NCBI GenBank assembly: GCA_030685025.1 | Contig: JAUXWC010000040.1 | Coordinates: forward strand, 1-64,000 | Direction: 5' to 3' | From: Rhodoferax sp. | GTDB taxonomy: Bacteria; Pseudomonadota; Gammaproteobacteria; Burkholderiales; Burkholderiaceae_C | Length of the DNA stretch: 64,000 nucleotides | In this document: positions 41,164-50,525 of the stretch, in pieces | Position numbering within the stretch: position 1 is the stretch's first letter | Layout of the letters: the number at the start of each line of letters is the position of its first letter | The notes under the pieces: model-generated | What the model saw: the letters and a program-made list of their open reading frames with translations, nothing else | Databases searched by the model: none | What the model was told of the DNA's origin: nothing | Position numbers and translations under genes: made by a program

Positions 41164-43806
41164 TCATACCAGCATCAACCCGAGTGTCTTCAAAGTCAGG
41201 AACAAGGCGGCACCAATCAGCAGGTTCTTGAAGCTTACGTAACTGAGCATATCCATCACGCTGGCATGGCGATAGTTGTCCTGCCACCACGGGCCGTCTT
41301 TCACGTAGCGCCGGCCCGACAGGCGAATCAACACCTCGTAGACACTCCAGCCAAACCACCAGCCAATCACGGCGCCCGAGGACAGGCGGCCCGTGGCGGC
41401 CAGGAACCAGGCCGAACTGGCGGCCAGCGCCAACGAGAAGCCCGCCACCTGCAGCGCGCGCTGGGAGTGCCAGCCCTCGGTGCTCCAGGGCCACAGGTGA
41501 TCACGGATCTCCAGCCAGATCCACATCAGGCGGCTGACGTTGAGCTTGTGGGGTGGCATCACCGGATCGGTCGGCATGCGCGGATCAGGGCCCTGCTTGG
41601 CGGCGATGGACGCCGGCGTGCCCACGCTGACCGGATGGATTGGAATGAAATAACCATCGCGTCCGATCGGGGTCATTTCGAGCCCAGCGCGTTCACGCCG
41701 TTTGCGTTCCTGGCCCAGCGGCGGGCAGACCTTGGGGTCGGTGTAGAGCACCAGGCAGTCCAGGCAGTGCAGGCACTCGCGGTGGTCGATGCGTCCGGCC
41801 GCGTCAATGGCGAGCGAGCCGCAGCCCACGGCGCAGGCCTTGCAACTGTTGCACTCGTGCTTGCGTGGCAGGCCAAACCAGCGGAAGGTGCTGGGCACGG
41901 CCAGCGCGGCGCCCAGCGGGCAGAGGTACTTGCAGTAGGGCCGCTCGATGAAGATCGACAAGCCCAGCAGGGCCGCCACAAATAGGCCGTAGGGCCAGGC
42001 GCGGTTGTTGATGCCCACCAGGAAGGTGGTCTTGAACGGCTCCACCTCGGAGAGCACTTCGGCCAGGCCCATCGAGGCCATCGAGATCACCAGCAGGCCA
42101 AAGAAGACGATGTATTTCAACCACTTGAGCCAGTCGTGCCAGGCGCCTGGCAGAGAACCTTGAAAGCGCTTGAGGCCGATCAGGCTGCCGAGCTTGTACA
42201 TCGCCTCGGACAGCGAGCCAAAGGGGCACATCCAGCCGCAGAACAGGCCGCGCCCGAACAGGAACACGGTAATGATGATAAACACCCAGAACACGAAGAT
42301 GAACGGGTCGGACAGGAACAGCGACCAGGTCCACTGGAACAGCAGCGCGTGAAACCAGGTCAGCACCTGCGTGATGGAGGGTTGCGCCATGGCGCCAAAG
42401 CCGATAAAGCCGATGCTCAGGGCCCAGGCGCTGTACTTGAAGGCATTCACCGGCCACTTGTTTTTGCGGGTGGAGCGGCGGGTGAGCTGGTCCCGGAAGG
42501 CGTAGACCACCGTCACGATCACCAGCAGCGCGGCGAACAGGCCAATCTCGACGGCGCGCGATTTCCAGATGCGCACCCACGGAGCGGAGGCTTCTTCCAC
42601 CACCGGCCGGCCACCCTGCAACAGCTCCGGCGCCAGCCAGTATTTGCTATCGAAGCTGGTGAAGCTGCGTGTGCCGGTGGCGCGGTCCACGCGGTTGCCC
42701 AGAAAGCTCAGCTTCCAGGGATAAGCCGCCGAGAAGGCCTTGGAGCGGATGATGAAGATGCCCGATTCATTGAAGCTGGGCGCACCCGCCGCCTCCAGGC
42801 CGTACAGGTTCAGGTAGTCCAGGTCGCGGAAGGTGAAGGAATCGGCCCCCTGCTTGACCTGCACCCGGTCGTAGATGCCGCCCCGCACGAAGCCCGAGCC
42901 CTTGAAGGACTCGATGCCGGCGCTGCGGATGATAAACAGCGCGTGCTCACCCTCCTTGAGGCGCGCGCGTAGATTGTCCCAGCCCTTGTCGCCGAGCAGG
43001 CTGGCGCCCACGTCGGGGTGGTTGAGGTCGCCAAACCACAATTCGATAAAGGGTTCGCCGGTGCGCACCAAGCCGACCTGCTCGGGCTTGACGGCCAGCC
43101 GCTTTACGCTGCCTTGCTTGACCAACTCGGCCCAGCTCCAGCGCTGACCGGTGAGCACATGACGCGCCGCATCGCGCTTGGTCGGCGCCAGGATGCCGAC
43201 CTGGCGGGCCACCGCCGTGCCCGAGGCCATCATGACCTGGTTCTGTGCGATCACGGTGACGGTGGCGCCCGAGATGGCGTCCACCCCCAGCACGTTTTCA
43301 TCGGGCCGGGACTGGCCCACTTCAATCTTGTCGGCCACCGACTTGCCGAGGTATTGGTCGTTGAACTTGATCAAGGCCGACTCGGGGATGCCCAGCAGCA
43401 GGATCGGCTCAGAGTGTTTGAGCACCTTGACGCCAACAAAACGGCCGGTGCGGTCCATGCCGATCAGCGTGATCACCGGTTTGCCCGAATAGGCAGGCGT
43501 GTCGGTGATGTCGGTGGAGAGCATCACGTAGCCGAGCAGCTTCTTCTTGCCGGCTTCTTCATCACCGTAGGCTTCGACGTAAGGGGGTTGACCCATGCGC
43601 TCGGAGAAGCTCTTGGCGCCGGGAAACACCGCGCCGCAGGGCACCATGGCGCACAGGTCCTTGGCGGAATTCAGTTCGGGCGAGAGCTCCGCCTCATAGG
43701 CACCCGTGCTGGCGCGCGCGCCGCCGGCACACAGCCCAAGCAGCATAAACAAAGCAGCCAGGCAGAACACCACCTCGGCTGCCATCCGTTGGCATCGCGA
43801 ATTCAT
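41164..43806 (-). CDS. nosR: NosR, flavin/iron-sulfur membrane regulator and electron donor
   Basis: 880 residues. After a signal peptide comes a periplasmic FMN-binding domain with the flavinylation motif DAISGATVT, then a second periplasmic stretch, membrane helices with CGWMCPFGSLSE, and a C-terminal polyferredoxin: CNSCKACAVGCGSLAIDAAGRIDHRECLHCLDC. NosR feeds electrons to NosZ and is needed for nosZ expression in other denitrifiers. The FMN is attached by NosX, encoded divergently. The ATG 43806 has no strong ribosome site; ATG 43785 is an alternative. Confidence 0.94.
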   Translation of the reverse strand: MNSRCQRMAAEVVFCLAALFMLLGLCAGGARASTGAYEAELSPELNSAKDLCAMVPCGAVFPGAKSFSERMGQPPYVEAYGDEEAGKKKLLGYVMLSTDITDTPAYSGKPVITLIGMDRTGRFVGVKVLKHSEPILLLGIPESALIKFNDQYLGKSVADKIEVGQSRPDENVLGVDAISGATVTVIAQNQVMMASGTAVARQVGILAPTKRDAARHVLTGQRWSWAELVKQGSVKRLAVKPEQVGLVRTGEPFIELWFGDLNHPDVGASLLGDKGWDNLRARLKEGEHALFIIRSAGIESFKGSGFVRGGIYDRVQVKQGADSFTFRDLDYLNLYGLEAAGAPSFNESGIFIIRSKAFSAAYPWKLSFLGNRVDRATGTRSFTSFDSKYWLAPELLQGGRPVVEEASAPWVRIWKSRAVEIGLFAALLVIVTVVYAFRDQLTRRSTRKNKWPVNAFKYSAWALSIGFIGFGAMAQPSITQVLTWFHALLFQWTWSLFLSDPFIFVFWVFIIITVFLFGRGLFCGWMCPFGSLSEAMYKLGSLIGLKRFQGSLPGAWHDWLKWLKYIVFFGLLVISMASMGLAEVLSEVEPFKTTFLVGINNRAWPYGLFVAALLGLSIFIERPYCKYLCPLGAALAVPSTFRWFGLPRKHECNSCKACAVGCGSLAIDAAGRIDHRECLHCLDCLVLYTDPKVCPPLGQERKRRERAGLEMTPIGRDGYFIPIHPVSVGTPASIAAKQGPDPRMPTDPVMPPHKLNVSRLMWIWLEIRDHLWPWSTEGWHSQRALQVAGFSLALAASSAWFLAATGRLSSGAVIGWWFGWSVYEVLIRLSGRRYVKDGPWWQDNYRHASVMDMLSYVSFKNLLIGAALFLTLKTLGLMLV

Positions 43807-43905
43807 AGACTGATTTTATGGGTGCTGGCGCCGGCTGCTCGCGGTGCCAAGGTGGTGGTGGCGGGCGCCAGGCCCGCGCACCACCTGCGTTGCAGGCAGA
43901 CTCGA

Positions 43906-45834
43906 CTACGCTTCGACAATCATGCGCGTGCGCATTTCCAGGTGCAGGGCATGACAGAAGTGGGTGCAGTAGATCCAGAACACGCCGGGCTGGTCCGCCA
44001 CGAAGGAGACCGAGGCGGTTTCCAGCGGATTGACGATGAAGTTGACGTTGTACTTCGGGATCGCCAAGCCGTGCGTCAAGTCCTCGATCTTGTCCAGGTT
44101 GGTCAGGATCAGCGTGACTTCGTCGCCCTTCTTGAGCTTGAACTCGCGCATGCTGAAGGCCGGCGCCTGCGAGGTCATCTTGACGGTGACCTTCTTGCCA
44201 TTGCGGAACACACCGGTGTCCTTGGCGTCCTTGATGGCAAGCGGGAAGTCGTCGAGCGAATAGACTTGTTTCGGACGCAGCAAGTCGCGTTTCAAGATGA
44301 TGAAGTCATGCGGCTCGCCGCGCACCGGGTGATCGGCCAGCAGCACCATCTTGTCGCCCGAAATGTCGATCATTTGCTCGTTTTCCGGGTGCAGCGGACC
44401 CACCGGCAGGAAGCGATCCTTGGAGAACTTGCAGCCCACCGCCAAGTACTTGCCGTCGGCGGCCTTGGTTTCGGACTGCGAAGCGTTCAGGTGACCCGGC
44501 TGGTAGTGCAGGTCCAGGCGGTCCACCACGTATTTGGCGGTCTTGTCGCCCGTGTGGAACTTGATGGCGGCTTCCACATTCCACTTCACCACCTGGCTGT
44601 CGAGGAACAAGGTGGTGTAGGCATTGCCACGGCCGTCAAAGGCGGTGTGCAGCGGACCCAGACCCAACTCGACCTCGGCGACGATGACCGAGTCCAACTT
44701 CTCGAGCTTGCCCTCGAACCAGTCCAGCACCTTGGCCAGTTCGATCACGGTGCCGGTGGGCGAGAGCTTGCCCGCGCAGATGAAGTATTTGCCGTCCGGG
44801 CTGGCGTTCACGCCGTGCGGATTCTTGGGCACCGACACATAGGCGGTCAGTGCGCTCTTGGCGTCCTTGTTGGCGTCGCGCGTGCCGTCCACCACCGGCA
44901 CCTTCGATGTGCCAATGGTCTTGAACTTGCCGGCCTTCACGGCGGCTTCGATGCGGGCCACGTCGAAGAACAGGCAGGCGTCGCGCTCGGCGGACATCAT
45001 GTCCTCGTACTTGGCGCCCATCTCGGTGTTGTACTGGTTGGAGGCCGCCAGCTTGCCGTCGTAGGAGGTGGCGACCAGATCGCAGTTGCCGTCGATCAGC
45101 ACTTGCCAACGCACTTCCATGGTCTCGGCATCGACGCAGCTAAACAGCGAGCGGTACTTGCTGGCGTCATCGGTCGGCGTATTGGGCAGCGGAATGGAGA
45201 ACTCGCCACCGCAGAACACCCGCGTGGTGTAGTTGATCTTCGGGTCCACCGGATCGGCCTTGTCCGGGAAGATGCCGTGAAAACCCTGTACATTGGGCAG
45301 CTCGGTGATCTTGTCGCAGACGAAGTAGTCCAGCCGGATGCGTGCGATGCGGCTGTTGATCTTGTCATTGACCCAAGCGTAGCGCCCGTCGTAGTTGCCA
45401 TCCTTGTAGGAGGCATGCACGTGGTGGGTGTCGGCCACGGTGTAGCGCAGGTTGCCATCGGGCTTGGTGCCCATGATCTTCTTGGATTCGTTGGTGATGC
45501 CCCAACCCACCAGCGCATCGGGCGCAAAGCAGGGAATGCGGGTGATCTCGCGCCCCGAAGGCAAACCCAGCACGCGCACGTCGCCGGTATGGCCGCCACT
45601 CCACAAGCCGTAGTAGGTATCGAGTTCGCCAGGTTTGAGGTGGGCGCCGCTCGCGGCGGCCCCTTTACCGGCGGCGGCGCCAGCGGGCGCGGAAGCGGCG
45701 GGCGCGGCGGCGCTGCTGGGCTTCTCCGTGCAGGCGGCAACACCGGCCAGACCGGCCAAGGCGGCGGTGTTGATGAACGTGCGCCGACCCAAAAGGGGTT
45801 GTGCCTTGGTTTCTTGTTGCTTGTCCTGGCTCAT
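43906..45834 (-). CDS. nosZ: Nitrous oxide reductase NosZ (clade I)
   Basis: 642 residues from ATG 45834 (GAGGAT upstream). Tat signal GRRTFINTAALAGLAGVAA. The seven-blade propeller has paired His, for example DTHHVHASYKDG, as CuZ ligands; the C-terminal cupredoxin has the CuA site C-T-H-F-C-H-A-L-H-L-E-M. It reduces N2O to N2 in the periplasm as the last step of denitrification. The Tat signal and the nosZRDFYL order are typical of clade I. A TTGAC-N4-ATCAA box lies 108 bases upstream. Confidence 0.96.
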   Translation of the reverse strand: MSQDKQQETKAQPLLGRRTFINTAALAGLAGVAACTEKPSSAAAPAASAPAGAAAGKGAAASGAHLKPGELDTYYGLWSGGHTGDVRVLGLPSGREITRIPCFAPDALVGWGITNESKKIMGTKPDGNLRYTVADTHHVHASYKDGNYDGRYAWVNDKINSRIARIRLDYFVCDKITELPNVQGFHGIFPDKADPVDPKINYTTRVFCGGEFSIPLPNTPTDDASKYRSLFSCVDAETMEVRWQVLIDGNCDLVATSYDGKLAASNQYNTEMGAKYEDMMSAERDACLFFDVARIEAAVKAGKFKTIGTSKVPVVDGTRDANKDAKSALTAYVSVPKNPHGVNASPDGKYFICAGKLSPTGTVIELAKVLDWFEGKLEKLDSVIVAEVELGLGPLHTAFDGRGNAYTTLFLDSQVVKWNVEAAIKFHTGDKTAKYVVDRLDLHYQPGHLNASQSETKAADGKYLAVGCKFSKDRFLPVGPLHPENEQMIDISGDKMVLLADHPVRGEPHDFIILKRDLLRPKQVYSLDDFPLAIKDAKDTGVFRNGKKVTVKMTSQAPAFSMREFKLKKGDEVTLILTNLDKIEDLTHGLAIPKYNVNFIVNPLETASVSFVADQPGVFWIYCTHFCHALHLEMRTRMIVEA

Positions 45835-45913
45835 ATCGAGATCCTCATTAAAGTGCCCTGTCCGCAAGGGGAACTGTTCGGGCTTGGTTGGAGACACTGC
45901 ATTACCAGCGCAA

Positions 45914-45955
45914 ATAGTGATCCAAGACCACAAAGAGCCTATTGACATGGATCAA
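45914..45955 (-). promoter_or_regulatory. FNR/Dnr-type box and -10 for nosZ
   Basis: TTGAC-atgg-ATCAA at 45942-45955 matches the CRP/FNR-type anaerobic consensus TTGAT-N4-ATCAA at nine of ten positions. On the minus strand exactly 22 bases separate it from CACTAT (45919-45914), which places the box at -41.5, the class II activation position. The same box lies 112 bases upstream of the divergent cytochrome gene, but no well-placed -10 is seen on that side. Confidence 0.78.
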
Positions 45956-46066
45956 TAATTAAGTGTAAACCCTATGCATCTTGTACACTCCGTTGCCGGC
46001 TTGTGAGAACATTGACCGGACTATTCTGGCGACTATCCGCCGCACTGCCTTGATTGGAGCTACACG

Positions 46067-46462
46067 ATGTACAAACCCACCTTTTTGCTGGCCGTTCTGA
46101 CGGCGACCCTGCTGGCCGCCTGCGGCAAGCAAGAGGCTGCGGCGCCAGCCGCTCCCGCAGCCGCGCCGGCTGCACCCGCTGTCGCCGCAGCGCCCGCGCC
46201 GGCCGAAAACACGCTTGGCAAGTCGGTATTCGGCAAGACCTGCGCCCTGTGCCATGCCGCTGGCGTGGCTGGCGCACCCAAGCCGGGTGACAAGGCCGAC
46301 TGGGCGCCGCGTATTGCGCAGGGCAATGACATCCTGCACAAGCACGCGATCGCGGGCTTCACCGGCGCCAAGGGCCAGATGCCGGCCAAGGGTGGCGCCA
46401 CCGCCTTGACCGATGACGAGGTCAAAGCAGCGGTCGCCTACATGGTTGACCTGTCGCGTTAA
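46067..46462 (+). CDS. Cytochrome c5-like lipoprotein of the nos cluster
   Basis: 131 residues. A lipobox LLAAC ends the signal, an Ala/Pro-rich linker of ~45 residues follows, then a class I cytochrome domain with C-A-L-C-H (KTCALCHAAGVAGAPKPGDKADWAPR) and Met in the KGQMPAKGG loop as likely sixth ligand; the DDEVKAAVAYMVDLS end is the cytochrome c5 style. It may carry electrons to NosZ. It is divergent from nosZ across the FNR box and 20 bases upstream of nosX. Confidence 0.87.
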   Translation: MYKPTFLLAVLTATLLAACGKQEAAAPAAPAAAPAAPAVAAAPAPAENTLGKSVFGKTCALCHAAGVAGAPKPGDKADWAPRIAQGNDILHKHAIAGFTGAKGQMPAKGGATALTDDEVKAAVAYMVDLSR

Positions 46463-46482
46463 GCAACCCCCGGGGAAGCAGC

Positions 46483-47520
46483 ATGGCACGACAGAGCCTC
46501 GGTACTGCGCAGCTCAGTCGGCGCCGACTGAGCTTGGCCTTGCCATGGATGTTTTTTGGTCTGGTGGTGCCGCCGGTTCGGGCCGGCACGGGCGTGCACC
46601 AGGCCACGCGCACCCTGATGGGCACGCGTGTGGACCTGACCCTGCAAGGCCTCGATGCGGTGGCCCTGAGCCAGGCTGCTGATGCCGCGTATGCGGAGAT
46701 GACACGTTTGGCCGACATGATGAGCCGCTTCCGTGGCACCAGTGCGCTCAATGCCATTAACCTCGCCGCCGGTTTGCAGGCGGTCAGCGTGCCCGCCGAG
46801 CTGATGCGGGTGCTCAAGATGGCGCAAGCCGCCGCGCGGTCCAGCGCTGGCGGGTTCGATGCCACCGTGGGCTCGCTGCGTGCTTGGAACTTCGATCCTT
46901 CCCGGCCCTCAATCGCCACGCCCGAGCAGGTGGCCGCGCAGCTCAAGCTGGTGGACTTCCATGCGCTGGTGCTCGACGAGCGCGCCGGCACGGCCTACCT
47001 CTCGCAGCGTGGCATGCGCCTGGACCTGGGTGGCATCGCCAAGCTGCCTATTTTGCAGGCCGGCATGCGGCAACTGCAGCGCCAGGGCGTGCGCAACGCC
47101 ATGATCAATGGCGGCGGCGACGTGCTGGTTAACGGGCAACTCAACGGCCGCGCCTGGCGCATCGGCCTGCGCGACCCGCGTCAGCCCGAGCGCTTGCTGG
47201 GGTCGGTGTCCTTGGAGCGTGGTTTTGTGGCGGCCTCGGGCGACTACGAACGCTTTGTCATGCACCAAGGCAAACGCCTGCACCACGTGCTGGACCCCAA
47301 GACCGGCTACCCGACCCAGGGGCCGCATGGCGTGGCGCTGATCGGCGAAGAGCTGGACGCCATCAACGGTCTGGGTACTGCCATCATGGTGGCGGGTGCC
47401 CAAGCCGGGCGCGAACGCCTGGCGCGCACCGCTGGCGTGGATGCCTTGATTGTCGATGCCGACAACAGCCTGTGGCTGTCGCCCGGCATGGCGCGGCGTT
47501 TGGGGCGCGGCGCCGTCTGA
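46483..47520 (+). CDS. nosX: FAD:protein FMN transferase NosX (ApbE family)
   Basis: 345 residues. A twin-arginine signal (LSRRRLSLALPWMFFGLVV) is followed by the ApbE fold: LMGTRVDLTLQG, MSRFRGTSALNAIN, SRGMRLDLGGIAK-type motif QRGMRLDLGGIAK, INGGGDVLVNG, and HHVLDPKTGYPTQGP. It covalently attaches FMN to NosR. It is encoded right after the cytochrome gene and opposite to nosZRDFYL, an arrangement common in denitrifiers. Confidence 0.92.
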   Translation: MARQSLGTAQLSRRRLSLALPWMFFGLVVPPVRAGTGVHQATRTLMGTRVDLTLQGLDAVALSQAADAAYAEMTRLADMMSRFRGTSALNAINLAAGLQAVSVPAELMRVLKMAQAAARSSAGGFDATVGSLRAWNFDPSRPSIATPEQVAAQLKLVDFHALVLDERAGTAYLSQRGMRLDLGGIAKLPILQAGMRQLQRQGVRNAMINGGGDVLVNGQLNGRAWRIGLRDPRQPERLLGSVSLERGFVAASGDYERFVMHQGKRLHHVLDPKTGYPTQGPHGVALIGEELDAINGLGTAIMVAGAQAGRERLARTAGVDALIVDADNSLWLSPGMARRLGRGAV

Positions 47521-47530
47521 TCCGGCACCT

Positions 47531-47653
47531 CTGATCGGTTGAGGACAGAGCTGGCTCACTGCGTGTAGCTGCGGTCTGCCCCGCCCGCATCTGAAGTGTT
47601 GAGGACAGAGCTGGCTCACTGCGTGTAGCTGCGGTCTGTCCCGCAAAGTCTCA
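47531..47653 (-). repeat. Stop-codon-associated palindromic repeat, two tandem copies
   Basis: Two near-identical units (about 47531-47584 and 47591-47653) are exactly 60 bases apart. Each reads, on the plus strand, TTGAGGACAGAG, a 22-base loop part, then GGTCTGTCCCGC. GGACAGA and TCTGTCC pair. In the second unit the end ..GCAAAGTCTCAG supplies, on the minus strand, the TGA stop of the aminopeptidase gene. Confidence 0.75.
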
Positions 47654-49453
47654 GTATGGGTCGGTGCGTTGCGTCAGCCACGCCAGTGCGGGGCCGGCCA
47701 CCAGTGGCGCCAAGCGCGCGCGCACCGTGGCGTGGTAGTGGTTGAGCCATTCGATCTCGTCGGCCCGCAACAATGCCCGGTCGATGCAACGCGTGTCGAT
47801 CGGGCACAGCGTCAGGGTTTCGAACGCCAGGAAGTCACCGAAGGGCTCATCGGTCGGCGCCGGCACATTGAGCACCAGGTTCTCGATGCGAACGCCCCAT
47901 TTGCCGGCACGGTACAGGCCGGGCTCGATCGAGGTGATCATGCCGGGCTGCATCGCCATGTTGGCATCGGGGATGGCTTTGGAAATGCTTTGCGGACCCT
48001 CGTGCACCGCCAGGAAGTAACCCACGCCATGGCCGGTGCCATGGCCATAGTCCAGGCCTTGCTCCCACAACGGCTGGCGGGCGATGGCATCGAGCATGGG
48101 TGACAGCGTGCCCAGCGGAAAACGCGTGCGCGACAGGGCCAGCGTGCCTTTCAGAACCAGGCTGTAGTCACGTTTCTGCGCCGCGCTGGGTGTGCCGATC
48201 GGCCACACTCGGGTGATGTCGGTGGTGCCACCCAAGTATTGCCCGCCGGAGTCGATCAGCAGCAGACCGTCACCCTCGATCACCGCATGGCTCTCGGGTG
48301 TGGCGCGGTAGTGCGGCATGGCGCCATTGGCATTGAAGCCGGCGATGGTATTGAAGCTCAAGCCTACAAAGCCTGGTCGCTTGGCGCGCGCCGCCGAGAG
48401 GCGCTCGTCAATGGTCAACTCGGTGATGCGCTCGTGGCCCTGAGCGGCCTCGAACCAGGCGTAAAACTCGCACATGGCGGCACCATCTTGTGCCATGGCG
48501 TCACGCACGTGCGCCGCCTCGACCGCGTTCTTGCGGCTCTTGAACAGCACGCTGGGGTTGATGGCTTCGATCACCTTGACGGCCGTCGGCAGGCTCTCGC
48601 GCAGGCCGAGCGTGACGCGCCGTGGATCGAGCAGCACCACCGCGTTGGTATTGAGCTGGCACAGGGCCGAGGCCGCTTCTTCGTAGGGCCGGACCTGCAC
48701 CGCATCGGCACCCAGTCGTGCCGCCAGTTCGACACTGACTTTGCCCGGCGCCACAAACAGGGTCGTGCCATGAGCATCCATCAAAGCATGCGCCAGGAAT
48801 ACTGGGTTGTACGAGACGTCGTCGCCGCGCAAGTTGAGCAGCCAGGCGATGTCATCCACGGTCGAGACGAAGTGGTGGCTAGCACCGCACGCCGCCATGG
48901 CATCGCGCACCAGCTTGATCTTGGTCGCGCGAGTTGCGCCGACGTAGGCGGGGTCATGTTCAACCACCGGCGCGTTTGGCAGGCCCGGTCGATCCGGCCA
49001 GATCCGGGTGAACAGGTCCAGGTCGGTTCGCAAGCTTGCGCCGACTTTGTCCAGCGCCGAGCGCAACTGCTGTGCGGCCGCCAGGCCCAGCACCATGCCG
49101 TCCACTGCCGCGGTTTGCCCCGTGCCCACGCGCTGCGCGAGCCAGTCGATGTGAAGGGTCGATGCACCGGTGTCGATTTTGACCAGGGCGATGCCGCTGC
49201 CGGCCAGTTCGTTCTCGGCCTGGGTCCAGTAGCGGCTGTCGGCAAATAGCGCGGCCGAGTCCTGGGTCACGACCAGGGTGGCCATCGAGCCGGTGAAGCC
49301 CGACAGCCATTGGCGCCCTTGCCAGCGCTCGGGCAGGTATTCCGAGAGGTGAGGGTCGCTTGAAGGCACCAGACACGCCGTCAGGCCCAACTCCTTCAAG
49401 ACGGCCTGGGCCTTGCCAATCCGGTTGGCGACATCATTGTTGGAGACGGGCAT
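47651..49453 (-). CDS. Xaa-Pro aminopeptidase (M24B family)
   Basis: 600 residues from ATG 49453; a longer frame upstream only translates the adjacent repeat. The M24 metal site is intact: Asp in LLIDSGGQYLGGTTDITRVW, His in GHGTGHGVGYFLAVHEGP, and Glu in TSIEPGLYRAG and FETLTLCP. Two creatinase-like N-terminal domains precede it, as in the ~600-residue aminopeptidase P group. It removes the first residue before proline. The stop TGA belongs to the repeat at 47591-47653. Confidence 0.92.
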   Translation of the reverse strand: MPVSNNDVANRIGKAQAVLKELGLTACLVPSSDPHLSEYLPERWQGRQWLSGFTGSMATLVVTQDSAALFADSRYWTQAENELAGSGIALVKIDTGASTLHIDWLAQRVGTGQTAAVDGMVLGLAAAQQLRSALDKVGASLRTDLDLFTRIWPDRPGLPNAPVVEHDPAYVGATRATKIKLVRDAMAACGASHHFVSTVDDIAWLLNLRGDDVSYNPVFLAHALMDAHGTTLFVAPGKVSVELAARLGADAVQVRPYEEAASALCQLNTNAVVLLDPRRVTLGLRESLPTAVKVIEAINPSVLFKSRKNAVEAAHVRDAMAQDGAAMCEFYAWFEAAQGHERITELTIDERLSAARAKRPGFVGLSFNTIAGFNANGAMPHYRATPESHAVIEGDGLLLIDSGGQYLGGTTDITRVWPIGTPSAAQKRDYSLVLKGTLALSRTRFPLGTLSPMLDAIARQPLWEQGLDYGHGTGHGVGYFLAVHEGPQSISKAIPDANMAMQPGMITSIEPGLYRAGKWGVRIENLVLNVPAPTDEPFGDFLAFETLTLCPIDTRCIDRALLRADEIEWLNHYHATVRARLAPLVAGPALAWLTQRTDPY

Positions 49454-49462
49454 GGTAGTTCC

Positions 49463-49519
49463 TGATACTTTGCGGGACAGACCTTCAGCTCTGTCCTCAA
49501 CCGATTGTCGGATGTTGGA
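49463..49519 (+). repeat. Stop-codon-associated palindromic repeat, plus-strand copy
   Basis: TGATACTTTGCGGGACAG begins at 49463 and the unit runs through ACC, a short loop and GCTCTGTCCTCAACCG to GTCGGATGTTG. It lies just upstream of the aminopeptidase start. No gene ends at its TGA here. Confidence 0.7.
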
Positions 49520-49610
49520 TGTCGGAAGGTTTGGCGCGCCTGGATGCGGCGCAAAGCGGCGATTGTAGGCGCGCCACCGGGGGTGCCAGTCAGCGCACGT
49601 CGCCATGCGA

Positions 49611-49633
49611 GTGGTCTGACCCGCAATGTCTCA
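49611..49633 (-). repeat. Partial copy of the same repeat at the creatininase stop
   Basis: GTGGTCTGACCCGCAATG followed by TCTCA matches the distal half of the element with one change in the palindrome. The complement of TCA at 49631-49633 is the TGA stop of the creatininase-type gene. Confidence 0.6.
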
Positions 49634-50473
49634 GGTCTCGATGTCCTGGCGCAGCGTGTTGGCGGGTAATTGGTCGACTTCGACGAGCAGCCGCGCCAGG
49701 CTGCGCGCGGCCGCCTGGATCAGTCGCTGGCCACGCTCGGCGTTGGCGGCGGCGGCGTTGCCGACCGCGCCGGTGGGGTTGAGGTCCTGGGCTTGCCAGG
49801 CCAGCTTGGCGCTTTGGCCGTTGCCCAGAATCGCCAGCGTCCGGGCGCGCTCCTGCGACTTGGAAGCAAAGTTCTGCGCCCGGCCCATCTCGACGCGATC
49901 GGGCTGCAGCGCCAGCATCATGGAGGTTTCGATTTCCCCGGCGTGGACGCCGAAGCGGTGTTCCGCCGCCGTGAAGAGCGCGTTCAGGTCCTGACCATCG
50001 TCGTCGGTGAGCGGCAGGCCGAACCAGTTGACGCTGTAGACCAGCATGTCGAGCCGGGCGCGCAAATCGCGCGCCACGATGTCCATCACACTGACCTGCC
50101 CGCCGTGGGCGTTGAACAGCACCAGTTTCTTGACACCGGCCGCGGCCACGCTCTCGCCGATGTCGGTCCACAGGCGGATCAGCGTTTCGCTCTTGAGGGT
50201 CAGCGTGCCGGGAAAACGCGCGTGCTCAGGGCTGTAGCCGACGGCCTGGGTTGGCAAGAACAGCACTGGCAGTTTGGGGGGCAACTGGCCCAAGGCCGCG
50301 CTCACGATGCCGTCGGCCAGACTTGTATCGACACACAAAGGCAGGTGCGGACCGTGTTGCTCGGTAGCGGCCACGGGCAGCACGGCAATCGTGCGCGCGA
50401 TGGTGCCGTCGCGTTGCCACTGCGCAAAGTCGCGCGTGCTGTGTTCGGCCCAGAATCTCGATGGCGTGTTCAT
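49631..50473 (-). CDS. Creatininase-family amidohydrolase
   Basis: 280 residues. Metal ligands of the family are visible: E-x-H in AATEQHGPHLPLCVDTSLAD, the Asp of LCVD, His in LVLFNAHGGQ, and Glu in HAGEIETSMML. Family members hydrolyse cyclic amides such as creatinine, or act in riboflavin/F420 and mycofactocin pathways; the substrate here is unknown. It is followed on the same strand by the aminopeptidase gene, about 180 bases away, with repeats between. Confidence 0.87.
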   Translation of the reverse strand: MNTPSRFWAEHSTRDFAQWQRDGTIARTIAVLPVAATEQHGPHLPLCVDTSLADGIVSAALGQLPPKLPVLFLPTQAVGYSPEHARFPGTLTLKSETLIRLWTDIGESVAAAGVKKLVLFNAHGGQVSVMDIVARDLRARLDMLVYSVNWFGLPLTDDDGQDLNALFTAAEHRFGVHAGEIETSMMLALQPDRVEMGRAQNFASKSQERARTLAILGNGQSAKLAWQAQDLNPTGAVGNAAAANAERGQRLIQAAARSLARLLVEVDQLPANTLRQDIET

Positions 50474-50525
50474 GCGCCAATCTTAAGACCTTGGCGCAGG
50501 CGCGGCGACTGCCCGTGCGATACCA

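Noticed and set aside
39873..41231. A 452-codon open frame opposite nosD
   Set aside because: Mirror of the nosD coding sequence; His/Val-rich low-information protein with no motifs.
43018..45945. A 975-codon open frame on the plus strand opposite nosZ and nosR
   Set aside because: It is antisense to two clearly real genes and its translation is His/Gly/Val rich without any domain; high GC and codon bias open this frame by chance.
47531..47653. Tandem units as the start of a CRISPR array
   Set aside because: Only two units, the segments between are not spacers of constant size, and the same element occurs singly or in pairs elsewhere.
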